Assembly (NCBI RefSeq): GCF_011752975.1
Contig: NZ_VWWP01000007.1
Location: 248,001 to 312,000, forward strand
From: Chryseobacterium sp. Tr-659
GTDB lineage: Bacteria; Bacteroidota; Bacteroidia; Flavobacteriales; Weeksellaceae
DNA: 64,000 nucleotides
Direction of reading: 5' to 3'
Both the position numbers and the translations under genes were made by a program. Below the pieces are notes generated by a model. The model saw nothing but the letters and a program-made list of their open reading frames with translations. It made no database searches and was not told the origin of the DNA. Position 1 is the first letter of the stretch, and each line of letters begins with the position of its first letter. Shown here one piece after another: positions 7,032 to 15,763 of this stretch.

Positions 7032-8714
7032 TTATTTTTTAACAGCCTTTTTTACGGATTTCGAAGGTTTTGTTTTGCCTGCTGGTTTCCCGTTATAGAA
7101 ATTATTATAAGCATATTCTGCTGCTTTTTTCACGTCAATAACACCTCCAGACTGAGAGTAATCAGCAAATCCATTAGCTGTACTTGGATTACTGGATTTT
7201 ACAAGCGCTTCAATAATCTGGTAAGGCTTCAGGTCTGGCATATAAGCCAATAAAACGGCTGCTGCTCCGGCTGCAACCGGTGAAGCCATTGAAGTTCCCT
7301 GAAGGTATCTGTATTCGTTCTTAGGAACGGTAGAATAAATCTCTTCTCCCGGAGCGAATACATTAACCATTTTCTTATTGTAATTGGAGAAATCTGCTCT
7401 CAGTTCATTGTTTTTATTGGTACTTGCCCCTACCACAAGAACATTGCTTACAAATGGTTTGTCATCTGTAACATTTTTAAAGTTGGTAGGATAAGCCAGA
7501 TGTTCTGCAACATCTTCGTTTTCGTTACCTGCAGCTTTTACCAGGAGAACTCCTTTATCTTCTGCATATTTGAATGCATCCCAAACTACATTCTTCCCTG
7601 GTGAAACAGGCTTACCGAAGCTCATATTCAGAACTTTTGCTCCGTTGTCTACGGCATATCTGATGGCATTGGCAACGTCTTTATCTCTCTCATCTCCGTT
7701 AGGAACGGTTCTTACAGACATTATCTTTGCAACTTTTGAAGCTACTCCGTACTGAACTTCTTTTCCTTGTGGAAGTCCTGCAATGATTCCTGCCACGTGA
7801 GTTCCGTGTTCTGCATCCGGGCCTTCATAATGGTTGTTTCCGTAGATTTTTTCGTTGTAATCATCATAGTTATCTCCTACGATTTCTTTTCTCGGATCAT
7901 AGCTCAGATCATATTGTTTTGCTGCTGGAGCGAAGTGGTCGATTGCTTCCTTCATCTGCTCCTTCATTGCTTTTTCAAATTCAGCTGCTGATTTTCCTTT
8001 AAATTCAGGGCTTTGAGAGATCTGCCCTAAGAATTCAAGTGCAATTGCATCTTTTTGGTCTGTAGGTGCTTTAATTGCAGAAATAGTTTCAGCTGTTACA
8101 GGTTTTCCTCCTAATAGTTTTACCATATTAGGAATCAAATCGTTCAGCATAGAATAAGTTTGGAAGTTTTGTTTTGCTTCGATACTTTTTTTATTGAAAA
8201 GATCTTTAGCTTTCATGTACATATCAAAATCATCCTTCATTTTAACCTGGTTGGCTTTATTTTTTGCGGAATCATCCCCTTCAAAGATCGGCTTATACTT
8301 GGCAACTACTCTTGTTACTTCCATATTGTCGATATCAATATCTCCGTTTTTCCCTCCGATGAAATTCCATCCATGTACATCATCGATGTATCCGTTTCCG
8401 TCATCATCTTTACCGTTTCCGGGAATTTCGTTAGGATTATTCCATACATTTTTCACCAATCCCGGGTGATCTACCTGTACACCGCTATCTAAAACTCCAA
8501 CTACTACAGTTTTAGGCTTTAAGCCTTTAGATTCTAAATATTTATAAGCATTTTCTGTATTTACACCATATACTTTGGAAGTTGAAAAATCTTTATGATA
8601 CCATGTCATCAGATCCTTATCTTCATTTGGGTCAATACTTTTAGCTTTGGATTCCTGTGCAAAGGAAAAGCTAAAACCTGCTAAAAAAACTGCAGCTAAT
8701 AATACCTTTTTCAT
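7032..8714 (-). CDS. Secreted S8 (subtilisin-like) serine protease
   Basis: A 560-residue secreted subtilase with signal peptide MKKVLLAAVF...SFAQ (residues 1-20). The catalytic triad is D76 (VLDSGVQVDHP), H303 (HGTHVAG) and S475 (GTSMASPVA), with oxyanion Asn near 396 (KAAGNENE). An unusually long segment of about 190 residues separates the Asp and His motifs where many subtilases have 30-60. It is lysine- and glutamate-rich and predicted helical from composition. The C-terminus is a lysine-rich tail (KTKPSKSVKKAVKK) with no obvious type IX secretion domain. It sits alone between terminators. The role is probably extracellular or periplasmic proteolysis; the substrate is unknown. Confidence 0.92.
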   Translation of the reverse strand: MKKVLLAAVFLAGFSFSFAQESKAKSIDPNEDKDLMTWYHKDFSTSKVYGVNTENAYKYLESKGLKPKTVVVGVLDSGVQVDHPGLVKNVWNNPNEIPGNGKDDDGNGYIDDVHGWNFIGGKNGDIDIDNMEVTRVVAKYKPIFEGDDSAKNKANQVKMKDDFDMYMKAKDLFNKKSIEAKQNFQTYSMLNDLIPNMVKLLGGKPVTAETISAIKAPTDQKDAIALEFLGQISQSPEFKGKSAAEFEKAMKEQMKEAIDHFAPAAKQYDLSYDPRKEIVGDNYDDYNEKIYGNNHYEGPDAEHGTHVAGIIAGLPQGKEVQYGVASKVAKIMSVRTVPNGDERDKDVANAIRYAVDNGAKVLNMSFGKPVSPGKNVVWDAFKYAEDKGVLLVKAAGNENEDVAEHLAYPTNFKNVTDDKPFVSNVLVVGASTNKNNELRADFSNYNKKMVNVFAPGEEIYSTVPKNEYRYLQGTSMASPVAAGAAAVLLAYMPDLKPYQIIEALVKSSNPSTANGFADYSQSGGVIDVKKAAEYAYNNFYNGKPAGKTKPSKSVKKAVKK

Positions 8715-8799
8715 ATGCTGATATTTAATTTAAGGTTTTAATCAATCGCTATAGTACCTTGCCATATTGCTGTGAACTTTATGAATAGCGATATCTTAA

Positions 8800-9423
8800 T
8801 TAATATGATTGTTTTATACTTTTTATATAAGTCATCGTTTCAGGGCCTTTGTTACAAATAAGATCTAAAACTGACAAATCTTCTAAAAATCCCAATTTGT
8901 CTGAGAATGTCTGGTAATATGCTTCCATTTCAAATTCTGAAGGATGCTTTGCCGAGAACTTCTCTCTTAAATTAATGCTTTCCGGATTTTTGATATATTC
9001 TTCATTCAAAGAGTGTGCCTTTTCTGTTTTAAGTATCTGTTGGATCACTTCTATCCCTTTAAGGTTAAAATCAAGCAGGAATTTTTCTTTCAGATCAAAT
9101 ATTTTTCTGAACTTTTCTTCGTAATATTCGAAATAAGGTGAGCTTTGGTAAGCTGTTTTAATGGATTTCCAATGGAGTGTTCTCCAATCTTCACGGTAAG
9201 AGATTTCAATATCTTTAAATTCTCTTTTCCCGTTATGATGGATTGGAATTATTAATGATAATTTTCCGTTGGCTCCATAGATGTTTGCCCGGTTTCTGTA
9301 TGTCTGTTTCGGGAAGTTTTCAAATTGTTCAAATACAATTTCATTCTCAGCATCCAAAAACACTGAAAACCATGAAACCGGAGGCAAATAAAATGCCGGC
9401 AATAATACATTCTTCATATTCAT
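8800..9423 (-). CDS. WbqC family protein
   Basis: A 207-residue protein of the WbqC family, recognised by the N-terminal LLPAFYLPPVSWFSVFLDA and the following FEQFENFPKQTYRNR and LSLIIPI stretch. In other bacteria the family is linked to polysaccharide or O-antigen loci, but its reaction is not established. In Bacteroidetes it commonly follows lepB, as it does here 58 bases downstream, with a hairpin between the two genes. Two start codons are possible at the N-terminus (M1 or M3); the first is used. Confidence 0.85.
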   Translation of the reverse strand: MNMKNVLLPAFYLPPVSWFSVFLDAENEIVFEQFENFPKQTYRNRANIYGANGKLSLIIPIHHNGKREFKDIEISYREDWRTLHWKSIKTAYQSSPYFEYYEEKFRKIFDLKEKFLLDFNLKGIEVIQQILKTEKAHSLNEEYIKNPESINLREKFSAKHPSEFEMEAYYQTFSDKLGFLEDLSVLDLICNKGPETMTYIKSIKQSY

Positions 9424-9431
9424 AATACAAA

Positions 9432-9459
9432 AATGAAGTATTTTTTCAAATACTTCATT
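9432..9459 (-). terminator. Hairpin terminator between lepB and the WbqC gene
   Basis: Perfect 12-bp stem AATGAAGTATTT / AAATACTTCATT with a 4-base loop, followed on the minus strand by five T. It lies after the lepB stop and ends 9 bases before the WbqC start, so it may attenuate readthrough into that gene. Confidence 0.7.
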
Positions 9460-9480
9460 CTATTTTAAATTTTATTTTAT

Positions 9481-11127
9481 TTATAATTCGTCTTCAGTTT
9501 TTTTCTTTCTGAATAATTTAACGAAATATTCCCACCCGAAGAACAGAATCAGTATCATTGCCGCAATCCACCAGTATGAAGTTTTGTTGGCTTCTCCTGT
9601 ATTGGTTGCTTTAAACATTCTGTCCCAACGGATCTTGAAAGGTGCCTGATAAGTAGAGCTGCTGTCTGAGAAAGCTCCTTGAAGACTCATCCATGTAAAC
9701 ATCGGCTTTCCAACTATATTTTCTTCCGGAACGAAACCAAAGAATCTGGCATCTAATGATGCGTCTCTGTTGTCCCCGATCATCATATAATAATCCTGCT
9801 GAATAGTGTACTGATTAGCTTCTTTACCGTTAATGAAGATCTTTCCATTCTTTTTCTCAAGGTTGTTGTGCTCATACTCGGAAATGATCCACTGGTACAT
9901 TGGTAATGTTTCCTTATTGATGGCTACCACATCTCCTTTTTTAGGAATTCTCACTGGCCCGTACCAATCCTGGTTCCAAGGCTTGTTGATTGGGAAAATA
10001 GATTGTGTAGTATCAATTTTTGTTTTGGCTTCGTCTCTGTAATATACTGCGGCTTCTCCTTTTGGCGAAATCTCTTCTCTCATATCGATTACCTGAGAAA
10101 GCCCTTTAATTTCTTTTGCCGTCTTATCGGTTAATCCCTGAAAAGCATAAAGGTATCCTTTTTCCGTCTGTACTTCCTGAACTGGTAAAAACCCGTAAGT
10201 ATTGTATAATGAAGGAATATCCAACTGGCTTCCCGTAGTTACGATATATCTGTGCTGTACTTCCTGATCTCCCAGAACGGTTTCCGGTTTTCCGTTAACA
10301 AAAAGTCTTCCGGCTCTCATTTCAAAAGTATCCCCTGCTGTGGCAACACATCTTTTTACGTAAGGATCTTTTCTATCGATTGCAGTATGTACAGAATCCT
10401 GAGGGTAGTTGAAAACTACCACATCATTTTTCTGAGGTTTATTGAATTGTAAAATTCTTGTATAAGGCAATTTTACAGCATCTACGTAAGATTTCGGATC
10501 ATCTTTAGGGTTTCCTTTCTGCCCTGTATCCATAATAGTTCCCTGAAGGAATGGTATTGCTACCGGGCGCATTGGCATTCTATACCCATAGCTCCATTTA
10601 TTTACAAAAAGGAAGTCTCCTACCAACAATGTTCTCTCCATAGATCCTGTAGGAATTCCGAACGGCTGCGTAACAAAAACGTGAATGATGGTTGCAAAAA
10701 CTACCGCAAAGGTAATAGACCCAAAGAATGTATCTTTCTTTTTGTCATTTTTTTCTTCGTCTGTCAGGAACAGATCGTTTGCATTTTCATCTTCTAACTC
10801 AACATCTTTAGAATAGTTGATCACAGCCATATAAATAAACGGCAGGATTACGGTAAGAATCTGATCTTTGAAAAGTGTCTTTCCGAACTTCTTTACTAGA
10901 TAAAGATGGAAAACAGACATCATGATAGGCCCAACAATCGGAAGATAAGACAGGATGGCCCACCATTTCGGATGTTTGGTTTCTTTCAGGATAATGAAAT
11001 AGTTATAGAAAGGTATAAAAGCAAATAAAGGACTATATCCCATTTTCTTGAACAGCTTCCATGTTGAAATCCCCATCAATATGGATAAAATGAGGACATA
11101 CACTGTATACGTTAAAAAATAATTCAT
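9481..11127 (-). CDS. lepB: Signal peptidase I, long Bacteroidetes type
   Basis: A 548-residue S26 signal peptidase I, about twice the length of typical LepB. The first ~105 residues form three membrane segments in a domain seen in Bacteroidetes enzymes, then an acidic linker, then an anchor helix and the catalytic domain. The Ser nucleophile is S162 in PTGSMERTLLVGD and the general-base Lys is K258 in VKRCVATAGD. The GDNRDASLDAR box is present near residue 450. A large insertion of about 150 residues lies between the Lys motif and that box. A further TM segment (WWIAAMILILFFGWEYF) is near the C-terminus. It removes signal peptides of exported proteins at the inner membrane. It follows dapB. 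Confidence 0.93.
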   Translation of the reverse strand: MNYFLTYTVYVLILSILMGISTWKLFKKMGYSPLFAFIPFYNYFIILKETKHPKWWAILSYLPIVGPIMMSVFHLYLVKKFGKTLFKDQILTVILPFIYMAVINYSKDVELEDENANDLFLTDEEKNDKKKDTFFGSITFAVVFATIIHVFVTQPFGIPTGSMERTLLVGDFLFVNKWSYGYRMPMRPVAIPFLQGTIMDTGQKGNPKDDPKSYVDAVKLPYTRILQFNKPQKNDVVVFNYPQDSVHTAIDRKDPYVKRCVATAGDTFEMRAGRLFVNGKPETVLGDQEVQHRYIVTTGSQLDIPSLYNTYGFLPVQEVQTEKGYLYAFQGLTDKTAKEIKGLSQVIDMREEISPKGEAAVYYRDEAKTKIDTTQSIFPINKPWNQDWYGPVRIPKKGDVVAINKETLPMYQWIISEYEHNNLEKKNGKIFINGKEANQYTIQQDYYMMIGDNRDASLDARFFGFVPEENIVGKPMFTWMSLQGAFSDSSSTYQAPFKIRWDRMFKATNTGEANKTSYWWIAAMILILFFGWEYFVKLFRKKKTEDEL

Positions 11128-11262
11128 AAATTTTTTGTGCCTATTCTTATGATATAAATGATAAAATGATGAGTAATAAATGATAACAGCAGTCCGCTAA
11201 TTACAATTCACTATTCATCATTTTCTGTTTATTTGTCTGCAATTTACAGAATTTGTTACAAA

Positions 11263-11964
11263 TTAAAGCCCCAAAACGTCTTTCATTCCGAAGTTTCCTT
11301 TTTTATCTTTGATCCATTCGGCAGCAACTACTGCTCCCAATGCAAAACCGTTTCTGTTGAAAGCGGTATGCTTGATCTCGATTTCATCCACTTCACTTCG
11401 ATAATACACACTGTGAGTTCCGGGAACCTCATCTTCACGTACTGCAAAAATTCCTAACTGCTTTCCTTCTGTTTCTTCCAGCTTCCAGGCATCGAATTTC
11501 GGATTGTTTTGGATGATTCCTTCTGCGATGGAAATCGCCGTTCCACTTGGAGCATCTTTTTTATGGATGTGGTGAATTTCTTCTAACTGACAAGAATATT
11601 CATCAACATTCTTCATCAGGTCAGCAAGCTTTTCGTTTAATGCAAAGAATAAATTTACTCCTAAACTAAAGTTGGAACCGTACAGGAATGCGGTATTATT
11701 TTCAACAGCCAGTCTTTCTATTTCAGTTTTCTGATCCAGCCAGCCTGTTGTTCCGCAGATTACAGGAATTTTATTTTCAAGACAAGCTTTAATATTTTCA
11801 AATGCAACTTCCGGCAGGGAAAATTCAATCACAACATCCGGATTATTAAGATTTTCAGCTGTTGGGGTTTCCTTCAGACGGGCAACTACTTCATGACCTC
11901 TCTTCTGTGCGATCTCATCAATGATCTTACCCATTTTACCGTAACCAACTAATGCTATTTTCAT
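11263..11964 (-). CDS. dapB: 4-hydroxy-tetrahydrodipicolinate reductase
   Basis: A 233-residue DapB, which reduces the DapA product with NAD(P)H in lysine and diaminopimelate synthesis, feeding peptidoglycan. The N-terminal Rossmann motif is VGYGKMG (residues 6-12). The substrate motif is LEEIHHIHKKDAPSGTA, with the catalytic histidine pair and lysine. The length is short compared with the 270-residue E. coli protein but usual for Bacteroidetes. It lies between the DUF5683 gene and lepB in a leftward block of housekeeping genes. Confidence 0.95.
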   Translation of the reverse strand: MKIALVGYGKMGKIIDEIAQKRGHEVVARLKETPTAENLNNPDVVIEFSLPEVAFENIKACLENKIPVICGTTGWLDQKTEIERLAVENNTAFLYGSNFSLGVNLFFALNEKLADLMKNVDEYSCQLEEIHHIHKKDAPSGTAISIAEGIIQNNPKFDAWKLEETEGKQLGIFAVREDEVPGTHSVYYRSEVDEIEIKHTAFNRNGFALGAVVAAEWIKDKKGNFGMKDVLGL

Positions 11965-12027
11965 ATAATCTTTTTTATTTTTTACACTGCATATAATCCT
12001 TAAATCTTTGTGCAGTTATCTTGTCTG

Positions 12028-12666
12028 TTAAAATCTGTAACTTAAACTAAACCCTGTTTTTGGAGCACTGTATCCGTACTGATCCTGGATTACCGATGGT
12101 TTAAAGCTCAGATCCGGATCATGGCGGCTTTCATAAAGGTGTGCATCTACTACGGCATCTACAATATTCAGAATATAGATCAAACCTGTAATGGCGATTG
12201 CATAGTCTCTTTGCCTTTTTGCTCTGTCCTGCGCGTTCCCTAAGGCTTTTTTATCTAGCCACGGATGGGTATCGACAAACTCATTAGGTGTTCCGTTCAG
12301 CTTCGCAACGTAGTACTCTCGATATTTTTTGTACTGATTATCATTCCAGACAGCAATACCGACTCCGGCTCCTACCGCTCCCCAAACAATGGGAATTTTC
12401 CAGTATTTTTTATTGTAGAACTGTCCTAATCCCGGCAGTACTGCTGAATAAAGTCCCGCTCTTGTAGGATTCAGTTTTATGGTTTTTACTGTTGGTCCGT
12501 TGGCTTTTTCAAGGTCTTCAATAATCTTTGCCTCGGTTTTACTCGGTTTTACCGCACGGGGTTCCTGTTTCGGAGGAGTCTGCATCCGAACAGTATCGAT
12601 AGGGTTTACTTGTGAGTAAGCCAGTGTGGCAATACACAAGAAAAATGTGAAAAATATTTTCTTCAT
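12028..12666 (-). CDS. DUF5683 membrane protein downstream of parB
   Basis: A 212-residue exported or membrane protein with signal peptide MKKIFFTFFLCIATLAYSQ, a proline/lysine-rich segment, then the characteristic AVLPGLGQFYNKKYWKIP motif followed by a glycine-rich hydrophobic hairpin and another hydrophobic segment near 160. This matches DUF5683, a Bacteroidetes family of unknown function. The start overlaps the parB stop by one base, which indicates translational coupling. The parAB-DUF5683-dapB-lepB order seems to recur in flavobacteria, from memory. Confidence 0.8.
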   Translation of the reverse strand: MKKIFFTFFLCIATLAYSQVNPIDTVRMQTPPKQEPRAVKPSKTEAKIIEDLEKANGPTVKTIKLNPTRAGLYSAVLPGLGQFYNKKYWKIPIVWGAVGAGVGIAVWNDNQYKKYREYYVAKLNGTPNEFVDTHPWLDKKALGNAQDRAKRQRDYAIAITGLIYILNIVDAVVDAHLYESRHDPDLSFKPSVIQDQYGYSAPKTGFSLSYRF

Positions 12667-13556
12667 TATTTAATATGAGATAAAATATATTCCAGCTCTT
12701 CTTCATTTTTGAAGTCCAGAACAATTTTACCTTTTTTACCGTTTCCAGAAGCTTTGATCTCAACTTTTACGTCTAAGATATCTGCAAGTGTTTTCTGGGC
12801 TCTTTTATAGTTATTGGAAAGTTCGGCATTCACTTTTTTTGCTGCCGGAGACTTTGGATTCTTCAGTGCTGCAGCTGCCTGCTCTGCCTGACGAACATTT
12901 AATTTTTCTTTAATGATCAGTTCAAATAAAGTCTGCTGATCTTCTTCTGTTTCAAGACTGATGATTGCTCTACCATGCCCTGCAGAAATTTCACCGCTTC
13001 TGATTGCGTTCTGGATATCGGGGTTCAATCTCAATAATCTGATTGAGTTGGTAATGGTACTTCTATCTTTTCCGATTCTCTGGCTCAGATTTTCCTGAGT
13101 AAGCCCGATCTCTTCTAAAAGTCTGTGATAGGTCAGGGCAATTTCAATAGCGTCAAGATCTTCTCTCTGGATGTTTTCCACAAGAGCCATCTCAAGAAGT
13201 TCCTGATCATTTACCAAACGGATATAAGCAGGAATAGTTGTTAAACCTGCAATTTTTGATGCTCTGTAACGTCTTTCCCCGGAAATGATCTCGAATTTCT
13301 CACCGTCTTTTCTTAAAGTAATCGGCTGAATTACCCCCAGGTTTTTGATCGACTGTGCAAGTTCGTTTAATGCTTTTTCATCAAAATAAGTTCTCGGCTG
13401 CGTCGGGTTTGGATAAATATCTTCAAGTGCAACTTCTACAATATTTCCCACAAACTTATCTGCCCCTTCATCAGTAGCCGAATTGATAGTTGCTTTGGAT
13501 TCTGCACTTAAAATGGCACCTAAACCGCGTCCCATAGCTCTTTTTTTGTCCTTCAT
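12666..13556 (-). CDS. parB: Chromosome partitioning protein ParB
   Basis: A 296-residue ParB/Spo0J. The N-terminal RGLGAIL motif contacts ParA. The CTPase/nuclease-like ParB domain holds NPTQPRTYFDEKAL, GVIQPITLR and the ISGERRYRAS box (near residue 95). The KorB-like HTH follows at about 140-190 and a dimerisation tail ends the protein. It binds parS and loads SMC during segregation. The ATG at 13556 is preferred over an ORF start 48 bases upstream because MKDKKRAMGRGLGAIL is the usual N-terminus. parA lies 70 bases upstream. Confidence 0.95.
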   Translation of the reverse strand: MKDKKRAMGRGLGAILSAESKATINSATDEGADKFVGNIVEVALEDIYPNPTQPRTYFDEKALNELAQSIKNLGVIQPITLRKDGEKFEIISGERRYRASKIAGLTTIPAYIRLVNDQELLEMALVENIQREDLDAIEIALTYHRLLEEIGLTQENLSQRIGKDRSTITNSIRLLRLNPDIQNAIRSGEISAGHGRAIISLETEEDQQTLFELIIKEKLNVRQAEQAAAALKNPKSPAAKKVNAELSNNYKRAQKTLADILDVKVEIKASGNGKKGKIVLDFKNEEELEYILSHIK

Positions 13557-13626
13557 AGATATAATTGATAAATGATGTTTTGATAAGTGATGACTGGCAT
13601 TCACTTAATGGCCATTTATTATTAAT

Positions 13627-14400
13627 TTAATTCTTTACTAAATTTTCGTTCTTCAAAAGAACTTCTTCTGCCAGCTGAATATACTGGACAGCTCCTTTAC
13701 TTTCAGCATCATAATTCAGGATACTTTCTCCGAAACTTGGTGCTTCACTTAATCTTACGTTTCTGCTGATGATGGTTTCAAAAACCATTTCAGGGAAGTG
13801 TAAGTTCACTTCTTCTACCACCTGATTAGACAGTCTTAATCTGCTGTCATACATTGTAAGAAGAAGCCCTTCTATTCCAAGGTCTTTATTATGAATTTTC
13901 TGAACGTTCTTAACGGTATTCAGAAGTTTTCCAAGTCCTTCTAATGCAAAATATTCACACTGGATCGGAATGATCACAGAATCTGCTGCCGTAAGGGCGT
14001 TTACTGTAATAAGCCCTAAACTCGGTGCACAATCGATGATGATATAATCATAATCATCTCTTACACTGGCTAATGCTTTTTTCAGCATGTATTCACGATC
14101 TTCCTTGTCTACCAATTCGATTTCCGCGGCTACAAGGTCGATATGTGAAGGAATAATATCCAGGTTTGGAGTTGCAGTTCTTTTGATACAAAGTCTTGTA
14201 TCTGCACTATGCTCCAGTAGATTATATGTAGAATACTGAACATCTTCCACTCCCAGACCAGACGTAGCATTCGCCTGAGGATCAGCGTCAATAATTAATA
14301 TTCTTTTCTCCAATACCCCTAATGCTGCTGCCAGGTTTACAGCGGTGGTCGTTTTACCAACACCTCCTTTTTGATTAGCAATACCTATGATTTTTGCCAT
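13627..14400 (-). CDS. parA: Chromosome partitioning ATPase ParA
   Basis: A 257-residue ParA/Soj ATPase. The deviant Walker A is QKGGVGKTTTAVN near the N-terminus with the signature lysine, Walker A' is LIIDADPQAN, and the Walker B region reads IIIDCAPSLG. It drives ParB-parS segregation through ATP-dependent nucleoid binding. The start MAKIIGIANQ at 14400 is chosen over an upstream in-frame start that would add seven residues. It heads the parAB-DUF5683 block. Confidence 0.96.
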   Translation of the reverse strand: MAKIIGIANQKGGVGKTTTAVNLAAALGVLEKRILIIDADPQANATSGLGVEDVQYSTYNLLEHSADTRLCIKRTATPNLDIIPSHIDLVAAEIELVDKEDREYMLKKALASVRDDYDYIIIDCAPSLGLITVNALTAADSVIIPIQCEYFALEGLGKLLNTVKNVQKIHNKDLGIEGLLLTMYDSRLRLSNQVVEEVNLHFPEMVFETIISRNVRLSEAPSFGESILNYDAESKGAVQYIQLAEEVLLKNENLVKN

Positions 14401-14510
14401 TATTAGAACTTTAAGTTTCAAAAATACACTTTTTTCTTTGCAGTAAGTGAACAGTGAAATTCAAAATTGAGTTAAAATATTGTTAATAAGTACTTTAACG
14501 ATAAAAAAAA

Positions 14511-14540
14511 TTATCCACAAAAAAAATTCTTTGTGGATAA
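14511..14540 (-). terminator. tonB terminator that also contains two inverted DnaA-box sequences
   Basis: The 11-bp stem TTATCCACAAA / TTTGTGGATAA is followed on the minus strand by eight T, 25 bases after the tonB stop, so it reads as a strong terminator. Both arms contain the exact nine-base DnaA-box consensus TTATCCACA, in opposite orientations. Confidence 0.75.
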
Positions 14541-14564
14541 CTATTTGAAATTTGTTTTTAAGGA

Positions 14565-15416
14565 TTAATTATCAAACTTCATAGAGATTGGAAATTTGAA
14601 ATAACTTCTTACGAATTCTCCTTTTTTGTTTTTGGCAGGAATCCATTTTCCTTTATTGGAGATTGTTTTAATTGTTCTCATTGCCTCATTATTAAAATCG
14701 GCGTTGGTTCCGTTAGCTTTTACCCCTGAAATTGTTCCATCCATCTCTACAATAAATGTTACGGTAGTTTTCACTACATCTTCGGATTCAAATCCTGAAC
14801 CGTCGAAGTTGTTCATTACTTTATTTCTGAAAGAATCTATTCCTCCTACAAAACTAGCTTCTACTCCAAGTTCTCCAGATTCTGCGATTTTATTTTTATC
14901 TACAGGATCAGAAATTACCGGAGGAGGTGTAGTAATAACAGGGCCTGTTCCTACTGATATAGTTGGTGCATGCGGTGTATTTGGTACCACCGGATCTCCT
15001 TTAAAGTTATTTGTAAACCCTGCTACTGCATCATCAGGAACAGGATCTTTTTTTACATTATCCTGAGCTGTACTTGACGGGGTAGGCACTGTACTGTCAA
15101 ATGTTTTGGTATTGGGAGGATTCACAGGCTGTACCGGAGTAATTTTCACCGGAGGTTTAACCGGATCATCCGGAATCAACACTGGTGGCGGAAGTACATA
15201 TCCCCCACCTGTTGTAACTTCCGTAGTTTTAAATGCAGAAATCACAAATGGTGTAATGGATACTGCCGCCATTAAACTAGCTCCTATAAAAAGTGCTTTA
15301 GTTAATATTCTATCTGATTCGTTTCTTAATACATAAGCACCATATTCTTTGTTGCGGTGCTCAAAGAGAACTTCGTTAAAACGAAATTCCTGGTTTTGAT
15401 TCTGTTGTTTCATCAC
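14565..15416 (-). CDS. tonB: Energy transducer TonB
   Basis: A 283-residue TonB. The cytoplasmic tail carries FEHRNKEYGAYVLRNES, typical of Bacteroidetes TonB. One TM helix runs at about residues 40-62. A long proline-rich periplasmic spacer (PPPVLIPDDPVKPP, PPNTK, TPPPV) follows. The TonB C-terminal domain runs from about 200 to the end (VVKTTVTFIVEMDGTI). It couples the ExbBD proton-driven motor to TonB-dependent outer-membrane transporters such as the SusC protein at the right end of the window. No exbB or exbD is adjacent. It is followed by a strong terminator. Confidence 0.92.
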   Translation of the reverse strand: MMKQQNQNQEFRFNEVLFEHRNKEYGAYVLRNESDRILTKALFIGASLMAAVSITPFVISAFKTTEVTTGGGYVLPPPVLIPDDPVKPPVKITPVQPVNPPNTKTFDSTVPTPSSTAQDNVKKDPVPDDAVAGFTNNFKGDPVVPNTPHAPTISVGTGPVITTPPPVISDPVDKNKIAESGELGVEASFVGGIDSFRNKVMNNFDGSGFESEDVVKTTVTFIVEMDGTISGVKANGTNADFNNEAMRTIKTISNKGKWIPAKNKKGEFVRSYFKFPISMKFDN

Positions 15417-15660
15417 TATTACTTAATTTAAACTGTTAAAAAGCGATTATTAGTTTGTTAGTTCTTATCGATAAGCATTGTTTCAATATCAAAACATCTG
15501 CCATAATTTTATCAAAACAACATAATATTAGAAAATTTTATGAAAATGTTTAAACTTTAACATTTTTAAATAAAAAGTTCATACACAAAAACAGGTATAT
15601 TTCTTATGAGAATAAATAAATGCAGGAAAACAAAAACAACAGAGCAACAGCTCATTAGTT

Positions 15661-15693
15661 AACCCTGTCAAGGTTTAGAACCTTGACAGGGTT
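15661..15693. repeat. 15-bp perfect inverted repeat, REP-like
   Basis: AACCCTGTCAAGGTT and its exact complement are separated by the three bases TAG. A partial extra copy (AGCAGGGTTAA) follows. There is no T run, so it does not look like a terminator by itself. It resembles a short interspersed palindromic repeat. Confidence 0.7.
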
Positions 15694-15709
15694 AGCAGGG
15701 TTAATAAAT

Positions 15710-15745
15710 AAACAAAGAGACTGTCATTGGACAGTCTCTTTGTTT
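15710..15745 (-). terminator. purA terminator
   Basis: Perfect 16-bp stem AAACAAAGAGACTGTC / GACAGTCTCTTTGTTT with loop ATTG, 19 bases after the purA stop, with a T-rich tract on the minus strand. The stem is nearly symmetric, so it could also stop plus-strand transcription. Confidence 0.8.
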
Positions 15746-15763
15746 GTTTATGTTCTAAGAATA

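Larger units (their letters stand above)
15417..15763. other. Intergenic region between purA and tonB
   Basis: About 350 bases without a gene. The tonB-proximal 190 bases are very AT-rich (TTTAAACTTTAACA type). The purA-proximal part holds a perfect 15-bp palindromic repeat and then the purA terminator. No TAnnTTTG box for tonB is evident. Confidence 0.6.
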
